Below, piece after piece: positions 24,943-32,780 of a stretch of 64,000 nucleotides of DNA. The position numbers and the translations under genes were made by a program. This DNA is from Ornithinimicrobium cryptoxanthini (GTDB taxonomy: Bacteria > Actinomycetota > Actinomycetes > Actinomycetales > Dermatophilaceae): contig NZ_CP099490.1 of the NCBI RefSeq assembly GCF_023923205.1, positions 3,472,001 through 3,536,000 on the forward strand. The letters are read 5' to 3'. Numbering within the stretch: the stretch's first letter is position 1; each line of letters begins with the position of its first letter. The notes beneath the pieces were generated by a model. That model had not been told where the DNA came from, searched no databases, and saw nothing but the letters and a program-made list of their open reading frames with translations.

Positions 24943-25030
24943 TATGCCGACCTTTCAACCGCCCCCAGTTCGCTGACCAGCACCCTCATCACCGGGGTCG
25001 GCATAACTAAGACGTCGGCATAACCTCTCT
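24943..25030 (-). repeat. Right terminal inverted repeat of the RIT element
   Basis: 88 bases, exact inverse of 21363-21450. It ends in CCTCTCT followed at once by IS1634 coding sequence (TCGCCAGACGC). Unlike the left end it lacks the outer 18-base palindrome CATGCCGACGTCGGCATG. Confidence 0.95.
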
Positions 25031-25257
25031 TCGCCAGACGCAGACACGCGATCGAGGCCCACCTGACCATCGTGTTCACCGCCCTAGCCGTCTCCCGCGA
25101 GGTCCAGAACCGCACCGGGCTAGCGATCCGCAACGTCATCCGCCAGCTGCGCCCGCTGCGCTCAGCGACCATCGCGATCAACGACGCCACCCAGACCTTC
25201 GGCCCCGCCGTCCCAGACACCGAGCAGGCCGTCCTCGACGCGATCCGCCGCCGCTGA
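25024..25257 (+). pseudogene. IS1634-family transposase C-terminal part (right of the RIT insertion)
   Basis: Continues the interrupted gene: RRRHAIEAHLTIVFTALAVS, then NRTGLAIRNVIRQLRPLRS and EQAVLDAIRRR with a stop at 25257. RHAIEAHLTIVF is the conserved end of the IS1634 DDE domain. Together with 20910-21344 it makes one transposase that lacks its N-terminus. Confidence 0.88.
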
Positions 25258-25269
25258 ACTCACACACTA

Positions 25270-25426
25270 AGCGAATGAACAAACTCAGGTCAGGACCGAG
25301 GCCGTGAACGGTCGCCTTGAGCACCTCCGCGGCCTGGCCCTCGGCTTCCGCAACATCGGCCACTACATCGCCAGAGCACTCCTGGAAGCTGGCGGAATCA
25401 GACCCCAACTACACCCTGGATTATGA
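25270..25426 (+). pseudogene. ISL3-family transposase 3' remnant with IS end
   Basis: Reads VRTEAVNGRLEHLRGLALGF, then RNIGHYIARALLEAGG and IRPQLHPGL with TGA at 25424. It ends in TGAAGAGCC, the inverse of the GGCTCTTCA at 18872. Only the last ~50 codons remain, preceded by a stop. With the copy at 18872 it brackets a 6.5-kb segment, both 3' ends facing outward. Bases 25433-25563 hold no recognisable gene. Confidence 0.8.
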
Positions 25427-25563
25427 AGAGCCCCTTATCGCCCCATCGACCCGACCTGATGAAAGACCGGGCCTGGTGCCGCAATTTCGCGGGCTCCTCT
25501 CACTGGGGCGCCCAACGAGGGGACTGAGATACGGTGACGCCCACGCTCAAAACTAGGATATTT

Positions 25564-26103
25564 TCAGGCCTTGTTCCAGTCTTGGATTATGAAACGACCA
25601 CATATCTGGAGCGCCCTTACCATACCAACCGGCTCAAATCCGGCGCCCACAATGCCGCGACGAGAAGCCATATTTGAGACTTCAGTGTCAATCAGGATCC
25701 ACCTCTCAGGCCATTCACTCGCGGCGGCCAGCGCCAACTGGACAAGGAGCGCCCGGTACACCCCCTGGCCCCGGCAGTCGAGAGATACATAGCAATTCCT
25801 AATGAGACAACTCGTCTCCGGGACCCGAATATGCTCCGGGCGCGTCCTACGTGGTCCTGGTATCTTCCGAACCCACCCGTGGCCGACCACCCTTCCTCCC
25901 TTCATAGCGAAAAGGCCTATATCTGCGGTGGACTTTACCGCAGCGGCGAACGCCGCGGTGGGGGGATCCGCGCGCGCTTCGCCGACGCGGAGTAGATTGG
26001 AACGGGTGATTCGTTCGAACTGAACGTCCGCGAGTGGGCGCCCTTGCGGAGCACCACCTGGCCAGCCGTAGATGGCCTGCTTCCGCACGGCAAACAGTCT
26101 CAT
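25564..26103 (-). CDS. GNAT-fold N-acetyltransferase
   Basis: 179 residues from the ATG at 26103, which has GGAGAA 6 bases upstream and follows the flippase stop by one base. SCLIRNCYVSLDCRGQGVYR then ALLVQLALAAA is the GNAT beta4-alpha3 acetyl-CoA pyrophosphate loop (R/QxxGxG/A type, here RGQGVYR). The C-terminal part (SNMASRRGIVGAGFEPVG) is the usual 'asR.iy...GF..vg' motif. It probably acetylates an amino group on a sugar or peptide of the local envelope pathway. The acceptor is unknown. Last gene of a leftward FemAB-like/flippase/GNAT operon. Confidence 0.78.
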   Translation of the reverse strand: MRLFAVRKQAIYGWPGGAPQGRPLADVQFERITRSNLLRVGEARADPPTAAFAAAVKSTADIGLFAMKGGRVVGHGWVRKIPGPRRTRPEHIRVPETSCLIRNCYVSLDCRGQGVYRALLVQLALAAASEWPERWILIDTEVSNMASRRGIVGAGFEPVGMVRALQICGRFIIQDWNKA

Positions 26104-26104
26104 G

Positions 26105-27334
26105 CTAGTTTCTCCTAACCAAGCGGTACGCCACGATCCAGGTCGCCACATAATTGGCGAGTTGCCCTATGGAGGCGCCTAACACAAGGCTCACGGGATC
26201 GCGTTCCATCGCGTAGAACCCGTAGGCAAAGGCGAGGACAAGCACTGGACGCGACAAATCAATAGCAATTGACGCCCGAGCCGCCTGATAGAGGGTAAAC
26301 ACACTGGACACCGGGGCGACAATCAGGCTCGCGATGGCACTCACGGCAAGGGCACGTATGTAGTTGGGGATGTCAGGCCAGTCCGGTGCCACCCATTGGC
26401 ACACGGTCAACAGGACAGGCGAGTAGACGAAAGTTGCAACGGCGGATGCCAGAACAAATAACATCCCCGTGGCCGCCCTAAACAACTGAAGGCTTGAACG
26501 CCCGGCACGCATCCTTGAAGCGATCTCGGCGGACACGACCTGCCCTACCCCCTGCGTTATCAGAGCGGCGGGTGCTTGAAGCAGTCGTTGGCCGACCGCG
26601 AGCGCGCCCGCGGCTACAGGACCGAACAGGCTAGCGGTAAGAAGTATTGGAATGTTTGACCCAAAAGAGTTTAAGAGTGCCGAGGGAGCAAAAACAACCG
26701 GAAATTTCCAATAGGTGACTGCCACCTCTCTGAGGGGCTCCGCCCGCGGCCTCACTGAGTATCGTGAAGCACCCTTAACTAGTGGAACAATCCCAATCCA
26801 CCGTCCCACCAACTGTCCAATCAGGAGTCCGTAGCCCAGTCCGATCCGCGCCAAACCGAGGCCAACCTGGATCGCTGCTGTTGCAACTCCTTGCACAACG
26901 TGACGCGTGGCTACACGTCGATAGTGACCATCGCGTAGTGCCAGTTGTGTCAGCAAAGCAAAGAGTCCGTTGGCTACTACTAGTCCGGCCGCCCATAGGC
27001 CATATGTCCAATCAGGCACTGCCCCGAACTTTGATAGGGTCGCACAGACAATCAGGGTCGCAACGCTCGTGAGCAGAAGACTGAGTAGGCCTAGCCACGC
27101 GAGCAGGCCGACTTCTCGAGTCGCTTCGGGCAGTAGTAAAGCCCTATCAAACTTGAGACATGCGGCCGGCGCGGCGACCGCAGCCAGTGCCAATATCGTC
27201 CCAAAGATGCCGAAGGCTTCTGCCCCATACGTTCGAGTTAAGAGTGGCAGCGAAAGCAAGGCTATACCCTGGGCTACAACGGCCCCAAGGGTGATCTGGG
27301 CCACTCCCGAATACAGATACCGAAAGCCACTCAT
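26105..27334 (-). CDS. Wzx-type polysaccharide flippase
   Basis: 409 residues with about twelve hydrophobic helices, full length for the MATE/Wzx superfamily. The start YLYSGVAQITLGAVVAQGIA followed by LPLLTRTYGAEAFGIFGTIL is diagnostic of Wzx proteins (the 'l.R.yg.e.fG.f' loop). It should flip undecaprenyl-linked repeat units across the cytoplasmic membrane. Its ATG overlaps the stop of the FemAB-like gene (ATGA). The GC content is moderate. It is a distant relative of the truncated flippase at 14543 and likely the working flippase of this locus. Confidence 0.88.
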   Translation of the reverse strand: MSGFRYLYSGVAQITLGAVVAQGIALLSLPLLTRTYGAEAFGIFGTILALAAVAAPAACLKFDRALLLPEATREVGLLAWLGLLSLLLTSVATLIVCATLSKFGAVPDWTYGLWAAGLVVANGLFALLTQLALRDGHYRRVATRHVVQGVATAAIQVGLGLARIGLGYGLLIGQLVGRWIGIVPLVKGASRYSVRPRAEPLREVAVTYWKFPVVFAPSALLNSFGSNIPILLTASLFGPVAAGALAVGQRLLQAPAALITQGVGQVVSAEIASRMRAGRSSLQLFRAATGMLFVLASAVATFVYSPVLLTVCQWVAPDWPDIPNYIRALAVSAIASLIVAPVSSVFTLYQAARASIAIDLSRPVLVLAFAYGFYAMERDPVSLVLGASIGQLANYVATWIVAYRLVRRN

Positions 27335-28329
27335 CCCGAGTCCACAGTACGAGTACTGTATCTATTTGTCCTGATTCGTGCTGCTTTTAACCAAGTGTAG
27401 GCCCGTGTTTTTACTTCGCGGATAGCGCGATCACTGGGGTGCTGAATAACGTAGTACGCGTGAAGGTTCATGCCCCATCGCTTCTTGCTAGCGTCAACGC
27501 TGGGGATGTTAGCCCCTATGTAATCGTAGGTGGTCGCCCCCGCGCTCGCGAGCTCTTCAAGCACTTCCTTCTGCATGAATTGAGCGGCGCCGAGACTTAA
27601 TCCCCGAGGAGTGGTCGCTTGCAGCCAGCCGAGCGCAGTTGCTCCGGGCGTTAGAAGTCTGATACCTGCGCTGAGCACTTCCCCGTCGCCACCACGGACA
27701 GCGCTCGTCCGCAAGGCCGCCGCGCCCAGTCCGGCCCTTAGAGAATACAAATCATCTAGAGTTATACCGAGTTTGTACCCCTTCCTGTCCGATGCGTCTC
27801 TCAGGAGTGGATAGATGTGTTGCGGGTGCTCGAGTTCCTGGTAAGTCAAGCCTTTCCGTGATACGTTTCGAATGCGTTTCTTAAGTCGGGCGTCTGCACT
27901 ATCGAGATCGTAGGGCAACTTGCATGTGTACGTATATTGTGGTTCGACAAGAAATCCTGCCCACTGGAATGCGCGGACATCTGAGATGATGGGCGGGAGG
28001 GCCAGGGCGCCACCGAACTTTCGGGCCTTAAGCGTTTTCGCGAACTGCTCTAGCAGGCCGCTGACAGCACTGCGATCAACTGCCGGACCCACTCGACGGA
28101 TACTCATAGGGACATAAGGTAGGTGGCGTGGCATGACGAATCGCCCTCTCTTGTCCGCAAAAAGGATGACCTCTAGTACCGCCTTATTGCTCTCATAGTA
28201 GAGCGCCTCCGGAACCAGGTCATACTTACTACTGAACCAATCCACTAATCCCGGATTCGTGAGTGATGCGTAGTCAAGGTCGGACGTCGTTCCCGCACAA
28301 GAGTGTTTACTGCTAGGAGTGGCGTTCAT
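27331..28329 (-). CDS. FemAB/GNAT-like acyltransferase
   Basis: 332 residues from the ATG at 28329, favoured over the in-frame ATG at 28344 because GGAGGG sits 7 bases before it. A Lys/Arg-rich segment (DARLKKRIRNVSRKGLTYQE) followed by YPLLRDASDRKGYKLGITLD, AGIRLLTPGATALGWLQA and LGAAQFMQKEVLEELASAG, TTYDYIGANIP matches the second GNAT domain of FemAB-like proteins. Such proteins add amino acids or acyl groups in peptidoglycan or capsule synthesis. The operon context with a flippase suggests modification of a lipid-linked glycan. Composition is poorer in GC than the core, with several ata and tta codons. Confidence 0.75.
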   Translation of the reverse strand: MNATPSSKHSCAGTTSDLDYASLTNPGLVDWFSSKYDLVPEALYYESNKAVLEVILFADKRGRFVMPRHLPYVPMSIRRVGPAVDRSAVSGLLEQFAKTLKARKFGGALALPPIISDVRAFQWAGFLVEPQYTYTCKLPYDLDSADARLKKRIRNVSRKGLTYQELEHPQHIYPLLRDASDRKGYKLGITLDDLYSLRAGLGAAALRTSAVRGGDGEVLSAGIRLLTPGATALGWLQATTPRGLSLGAAQFMQKEVLEELASAGATTYDYIGANIPSVDASKKRWGMNLHAYYVIQHPSDRAIREVKTRAYTWLKAARIRTNRYSTRTVDSG

Positions 28330-28661
28330 TCCAAGTCCCTCCATACTGCCGTACGGCGCCGACTACGAGTTATTCGGTGACGGTGGAACCTCACGTTCGC
28401 GGCGTTTAGGACCGCGACGCGATTCCACGGAAGGATGCTGCATGGCATCTCAGTTGCCGCCTTCGGCTGGAATGCAGTGCGAGCTTGACAGGCTCTCACT
28501 GGCACTCGGGCGTCATTGTGCGCTGCGGGGGCAGCGAGATATTTTGGCGACCCCATGTTAGGGCAGACACATCTAAAGCATTGTGCTTGTCGCCGTTCTG
28601 CACCGACACCATCGCGATTACGTCCCTTTCTGACATCCTCCGCAGAGAATTTTTTCTGTAC
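28330..28661. other. Intergenic region, boundary between two leftward polysaccharide operons
   Basis: I see no gene here on either strand. The right part (28630-28660) has an unusually T-rich run, ATTTTTTCTG, and low GC compared with surroundings. It lies downstream of the sugar oxidoreductase gene and upstream of the FemAB-like gene, so it may contain both a terminator and a promoter, but neither can be drawn convincingly. Confidence 0.4.
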
Positions 28662-29747
28662 CTAGGACAACTGACCTTTTCGCTGTTCCCTCTCGTACGC
28701 CGAGCGGCCTAGGAACTGCAGGGTCTGGGTCTCTGCCGACTGTAAGAGCGCTTGGGTGACGCGTAGCGCGTGCACGCCCTCGGACATACTCACCGACTCA
28801 GACTCCCTGCCCCACAAGCGATCCCGGAAGTTCTCCTGCTCCACCCGCAGGGGCTCCCGCTTGGCGATCGCATAGCGGATCGAGTCGCCCTCGGAGACAC
28901 CACGGAACACGGTGACCCGGTCCCAGTCCGACCGCACATCACCATTGGCCACAAACGTCAGGTCCCCCGAGAGGGTGTTGGCCACGAACGAGCCCTTCTC
29001 CCCCGTCGCGACCGTCTCACGCACCTTTAACGGCGAGAGCCAGTTCACGATGTGGTTGACGATGATTCCGTTGGCCAACCGCCCCGAGGCCACCATCATG
29101 TCCTCGTGCTCCCGCCCCGACCGGTGCGTGACCTGCGCGCTGACCATCGCATAGGGCGACTGCGCGATCCAGGACGTCAGATCCACATCATGAGTCGCCA
29201 GGTCCTTCACCACCCCCACATCCGCGATCCGCGCCGGGAACGGCCCCTGCCGCGAGGTGGTGATCTGATAGACATCCCCCAGCTCACCGGCCTCGATCCG
29301 GTGCCGCATCTCCAACAGCGCCGGGTTGCACCGCTCGACATAACCCACACACCCCACCAGGCCAGCGTCCGCAAACGCCGCCGCGACCGCCTCCCCCTCG
29401 GCCACGGTCGCCGCGATCGGCTTCTCGATCATCGCGTGCACCCCCGCGCCGGCCAGCTCCAACGCCACCTGCTCATGCAGATAGGTCGGCACCGCCACCA
29501 TCGCCGCGTCGATCCCCTCACCGATCAACGCCGCCACATCCGGCAACACCTCCAGCTCACGGGCCACCCCGTGCTTATCGCCCTGCGCATCAGCAACCGC
29601 GACCAGCTCCATCCCCTCCACCTCACGGATCACCCGCGCATGGTGGCGGCCCATCGCGCCCAACCCGATCAACCCCATCCGGATCGGCTGCCCCTCCGGG
29701 ACCACCGCACCCGACGGGCCACCATCGGTGCCACCCCACGCCCCCAT
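28662..29747 (-). CDS. Gfo/Idh/MocA-family sugar dehydrogenase (WbpB-like)
   Basis: 361 residues. The Rossmann motif GLIGLGAMGRHHARVI near residue 25, MIEKPIAATV with the catalytic-site Lys, and KDLATHDVDLTSW with the His-x-x-x-Asp pair are intact. In WbpB-type pathways the enzyme oxidises C3 of UDP-GlcNAcA before transamination. It is translationally coupled to the aminotransferase upstream (stop TGA and start ATG share a base). The C-terminal domain closely matches the fragment at 14091. The exact sugar is inferred from neighbours. Confidence 0.87.
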   Translation of the reverse strand: MGAWGGTDGGPSGAVVPEGQPIRMGLIGLGAMGRHHARVIREVEGMELVAVADAQGDKHGVARELEVLPDVAALIGEGIDAAMVAVPTYLHEQVALELAGAGVHAMIEKPIAATVAEGEAVAAAFADAGLVGCVGYVERCNPALLEMRHRIEAGELGDVYQITTSRQGPFPARIADVGVVKDLATHDVDLTSWIAQSPYAMVSAQVTHRSGREHEDMMVASGRLANGIIVNHIVNWLSPLKVRETVATGEKGSFVANTLSGDLTFVANGDVRSDWDRVTVFRGVSEGDSIRYAIAKREPLRVEQENFRDRLWGRESESVSMSEGVHALRVTQALLQSAETQTLQFLGRSAYEREQRKGQLS

Positions 29748-30865
29748 CAGGAACCCGCCCCCACAACCGTGGTGACGCCCGTCGCGATCCGCTCCAGGTC
29801 CTCCTGGCTCAACGACGGGTGCACCGGCAGGCTGATCACCTCAGCCGCCGCCCGCGCCGTCACCGGCAGCTCATGCTCCGGGGCAAACCGCGCCAACGAC
29901 ACCAGCTCATGGTTCGGGATCGGGTAATACACCCCACACCCCACCTTGTGCTCCTCACGCAACGCCGCCACCACACGGTCCCGCTCAGCCCCGCTCGCCC
30001 CCGCCAAACGCACCGTGTACTGGTGATACACGTGCGTGCACCCCTGCCGCACCGGCGGCACCACCACCCCAGACAGGTTCGCGTCCAACCACGCCGCGTT
30101 GGCCTGCCGCGCCGCCGTCCACGCCTCCACCTTGGTCAGCTGCACCCGCCCGATCGCCGCGTGGATATCAGTCATCCGGTTGTTCAACCCCACCAGCTCG
30201 TTCTCGTACTGCTTCTCCATCCCCTGGTTGCGCAACAACCGCACCCCCCGGGCGATCTCCTCATCCTCACACGCCACCATGCCCCCCTCACCCGAGGTCA
30301 TGTTCTTCGTCGGATACAAGCTGAACATTCCAAACGTGCCAAACGAACCCACCGGCGCACCGGCATACCGCGCCCCGTGCGCCTGCGCCGCGTCCTCAAA
30401 CAGCTGCAACCCCGCCTCGTCCGCGACCCCCTGCAGACCAGCCAGGTCCGCCGGGTGACCATACAGATGCACCGGCATAATCGCCGCCGTGGCATCCGTG
30501 ACCGCAGCCCGCACACTGACCGGGTCCAGGTTGAACGTGTCCGCCTCAATGTCCGCAAACACCGGCGTCGCCCCCGTCAACGCCACCGAGTTCGCCGTCG
30601 CCGCAAACGTGAACGACGGCACGATCACCTCATCCCCAAGACCGATCCCCGCCGCCAACAACCCCAGATGCAACCCCGACGTGCCCGAGTTCACCGCCAC
30701 ACACGTGCGCCCACCCACCAGCTGCGCCGCGAACTCCTCCTCAAACGCCGCCACCTCCGGACCCTGCGCCACCATCCCCGAACGCATCACCCGATCAACA
30801 GCCGCCCGCTCCTCATCACCAATAATCGGCCTCGCCGCCGGGATCATCGCCTGAGTTCCTAGCAT
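29747..30865 (-). CDS. PLP-dependent sugar aminotransferase (DegT/DnrJ/EryC1; WbpE-like)
   Basis: 372 residues from the ATG at 30865 (GAGAGG about 10 bases upstream; another ATG at 30847 is possible). Motifs: NSGTSGLHLGLLAAGIGLGD, PSFTFAATANSVALTGATPV, FEDAAQAHGARYAG, and the Schiff-base Lys in SLYPTKNMTSGEGG. WbpE-type enzymes aminate the 3-keto-sugar acid formed by WbpB. The coupled downstream oxidoreductase and the divergent UDP-sugar dehydrogenase fit that route. It is clearly different in sequence from the aminotransferase at 11716, which fits a 4-amino product. Confidence 0.9.
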   Translation of the reverse strand: MLGTQAMIPAARPIIGDEERAAVDRVMRSGMVAQGPEVAAFEEEFAAQLVGGRTCVAVNSGTSGLHLGLLAAGIGLGDEVIVPSFTFAATANSVALTGATPVFADIEADTFNLDPVSVRAAVTDATAAIMPVHLYGHPADLAGLQGVADEAGLQLFEDAAQAHGARYAGAPVGSFGTFGMFSLYPTKNMTSGEGGMVACEDEEIARGVRLLRNQGMEKQYENELVGLNNRMTDIHAAIGRVQLTKVEAWTAARQANAAWLDANLSGVVVPPVRQGCTHVYHQYTVRLAGASGAERDRVVAALREEHKVGCGVYYPIPNHELVSLARFAPEHELPVTARAAAEVISLPVHPSLSQEDLERIATGVTTVVGAGS

Positions 30866-30939
30866 GTGGACTAACCTCTCTGGTTCAAACTCAAAGAATA
30901 CGCAGGCCACCCTAACCCTCAGAACAGAAGGAGGCGAAA
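30866..30939. promoter_or_regulatory. Divergent promoter region between the two sugar operons
   Basis: 74 bases separate the starts of the leftward aminotransferase and the rightward UDP-sugar dehydrogenase. Both ribosome binding sites are clear: GAGAGG leftward and AAGGAGGCGAAA before ATG rightward. Two promoters must share the remaining ~40 relatively AT-rich bases, so the operons are probably expressed together. Confidence 0.6.
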
Positions 30940-32259
30940 ATGAAGATCGCCGTTGTCGCACTGGGCAAGATCGGCCTGCCGCTGGCAGTGCAGTTCGCCG
31001 ATGCGGACCCCAGCCACGAGGTCGTCGGGGTCGACGTCAACCAGGGCCTGGTCGACCTCGTCAACCAGGGCACCGAGCCGTTCCCGGGGGAGGCGCACCT
31101 GGCAGAGAAGCTCGCCGAGCTCGTGCCGGCCGGTCGACTGCGCGCCACCACGGAGTATGCCGACGCGATCCCGGGTGCGGACGCGATCGTCCTGGTCGTC
31201 CCCCTGTTTGTGGACGAGGCCACCGGTGCGCCCGACTTCGGCTGGATGGACGACGCGACCAGGAGCCTGGCCCAGCACCTGACCCCCGGGACGCTGATCT
31301 CTTATGAGACGACCCTGCCGGTCGGCACCACCCGCGACCGGTGGAAGCCGATGATCGAAGAGATCTCCGGGCTCACCGAGGGCAGCGACGAGGGTTTTCA
31401 CCTCGTCTTCAGCCCGGAGCGGGTCCTGACCGGGCGTGTCTTTGCGGACCTGCGGCGCTATCCCAAGCTGGTCGGCGGTCTGACCGAGGCCGGCACCGTC
31501 AAGGCCGTGGAGTTCTACAAGTCTGTCCTGTCCTTCGACGAGCGCGACGAGCTGCCGCGGCCCAACGGCGTGTGGGACATGGGCACTGCCGAGGCGGCCG
31601 AGATGGCCAAGCTCGCCGAGACGACCTATCGGGACGTCAACATCGGCCTGGCCAACCAGTTCGCCCGCTTTGCGGACACGGTCGGCATCGACGTCCAGCG
31701 TGTCATCGAGGCATGCAACTCCCAGCCGTTCAGCCACATCCACCAGCCCGGCATCGCCGTCGGCGGCCACTGCATCCCGGTCTATCCGCGGCTCTACCTG
31801 GCCACCGACCCCGACGCCACCGTCGTGCGCAACGCCCGCGAGGCCAACGCCGCGATGCCGGAGTATGCCGTGGCGCGCGCCGAGTCCCTGCTCGGGTCAC
31901 TGGCCGGCCTGAAGGTCGCCGTGCTGGGCGCGTCCTATCGCGGCAAGGTCAAGGAGACCGCCTTCTCCGGCGTCTTCGGCACGGTCGAGGCGCTGCGGCA
32001 ACGGGGGGCCGAGGTGGTGGTGCACGACCCGATGTTCTCCGCAGACGAGCTGGCCACCTACGGCTGGACCGCGCACGCCCTCGGCGAGCCCGTCGACGTC
32101 GCGATCGTCCAGGCCGACCACCCGGAGTATGCCGAGCTGACCCTGGCCGACCTGCCCGGACTCAAGCTGCTGCTGGACGGCCGCCGGATCACCGACCCTG
32201 CCGCGTTCACCGGGGTGCCCCGGCTGACCATCGGCGGGGGTGAACCGGTCAGCGGATGA
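30940..32259 (+). CDS. UDP-sugar 6-dehydrogenase (WbpA/WecC-like)
   Basis: 439 residues. The NAD domain begins KIAVVALGKIGLPLAVQFAD. The substrate loop reads FSPERVLTGRVFADLR, a helix AEAAEMAKLAETTYRDVNIG bridges the domains, and the catalytic Cys is in GIAVGGHCIPVYPRLY. The ending has the C-terminal Rossmann part VAVLGASYRGKVKETAFSG. The pattern with PVYP after the Cys is that of enzymes acting on UDP-N-acetylhexosamines rather than UDP-glucose. It should oxidise C6 to a uronic acid, the first step before the WbpB/WbpE-like enzymes. The RBS AAGGAGG is excellent. The variant VALGKIG replaces the usual GLGYVG. Confidence 0.88.
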   Translation: MKIAVVALGKIGLPLAVQFADADPSHEVVGVDVNQGLVDLVNQGTEPFPGEAHLAEKLAELVPAGRLRATTEYADAIPGADAIVLVVPLFVDEATGAPDFGWMDDATRSLAQHLTPGTLISYETTLPVGTTRDRWKPMIEEISGLTEGSDEGFHLVFSPERVLTGRVFADLRRYPKLVGGLTEAGTVKAVEFYKSVLSFDERDELPRPNGVWDMGTAEAAEMAKLAETTYRDVNIGLANQFARFADTVGIDVQRVIEACNSQPFSHIHQPGIAVGGHCIPVYPRLYLATDPDATVVRNAREANAAMPEYAVARAESLLGSLAGLKVAVLGASYRGKVKETAFSGVFGTVEALRQRGAEVVVHDPMFSADELATYGWTAHALGEPVDVAIVQADHPEYAELTLADLPGLKLLLDGRRITDPAAFTGVPRLTIGGGEPVSG

Positions 32260-32387
32260 GCTGTGAGACGTGGACTGCCTTTGCTCCTCCTCTGAAGCTG
32301 AATGAGCTCAACGATCCTGCGCTCCGATTCAGCGCTTCTAGGTGACCCAGGTGACGCAAGGACACAGGTCATGGCAGGCTAGGGCTT

Positions 32388-32672
32388 ATGGGCAACATCG
32401 TGGCTAAGATCCTGACCGCCGGTGCGGCCGTCGCCGCGAGTTTCATCGCACGCAAGGCGACGGACGGCACCTGGAAGTTCGTGACCGGCAGTGACTCCCC
32501 AGAGAACCCGGAGGACCCGGACATTGACATCAAGGAGGCCATCGCCTTCGCGGTCCTCTCCGGTGCGCTCGTCGGTCTGGCCAGGCTGCTGGCCAACCGG
32601 CAGACGAGCAAGGTCGTCGCCAAGGGCAGCCACAAATCCTCCGAGCAGGTGGCGGACGCCGCCAACGGGTGA
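32388..32672 (+). CDS. DUF4235 small membrane protein
   Basis: 94 residues. AKILTAGAAVAASFIARKAT and IAFAVLSGALVGLARLLANR are two hydrophobic helices joined by an acidic linker (NPEDPDIDIKEA); the basic tail ends in SEQVADAANG. This is the DUF4235 pattern widespread in actinobacteria, of unknown function. It stands alone between the sugar dehydrogenase and the dehydratase. A possible hairpin at about 32315-32350 (GAAGCTGAAT with ATTCAGCGCTTC) upstream may end the previous transcript. Confidence 0.85.
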   Translation: MGNIVAKILTAGAAVAASFIARKATDGTWKFVTGSDSPENPEDPDIDIKEAIAFAVLSGALVGLARLLANRQTSKVVAKGSHKSSEQVADAANG

Positions 32673-32780
32673 GTTGCGTCACCCTTGTTGCGGGACACAC
32701 GATGCTCAGGAGTCTGGGCCTCTTGCCGCGCGTGTACCTTGAAGCGATTGAATGTGAAAGCACTGCCGTGAAGGGGTCTG

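Larger units (their letters stand above)
21338..25030. mobile_element. Recombinase-in-trio (RIT) element inserted in an IS1634 gene
   Basis: Three overlapping minus-strand tyrosine recombinase genes and little else, enclosed by 88-bp perfect terminal inverted repeats (21363-21450 and 24943-25030). This is the RIT plan known from diverse bacteria. The host gene carries CCTCTCT on both sides (21338-21344 and 25024-25030), which marks the target or crossover sequence. Apart from the recombinases no cargo is present. All three genes look intact, so the element may be active. Transposition of RIT elements is thought to involve cooperation of the three proteins; the mechanism is not established. 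Confidence 0.88.

Noticed and set aside
28345-28661. A small gene in the gap before the FemAB-like gene
   Set aside because: Short frames exist on both strands but none has an RBS, coding-type codon use or a recognisable motif.
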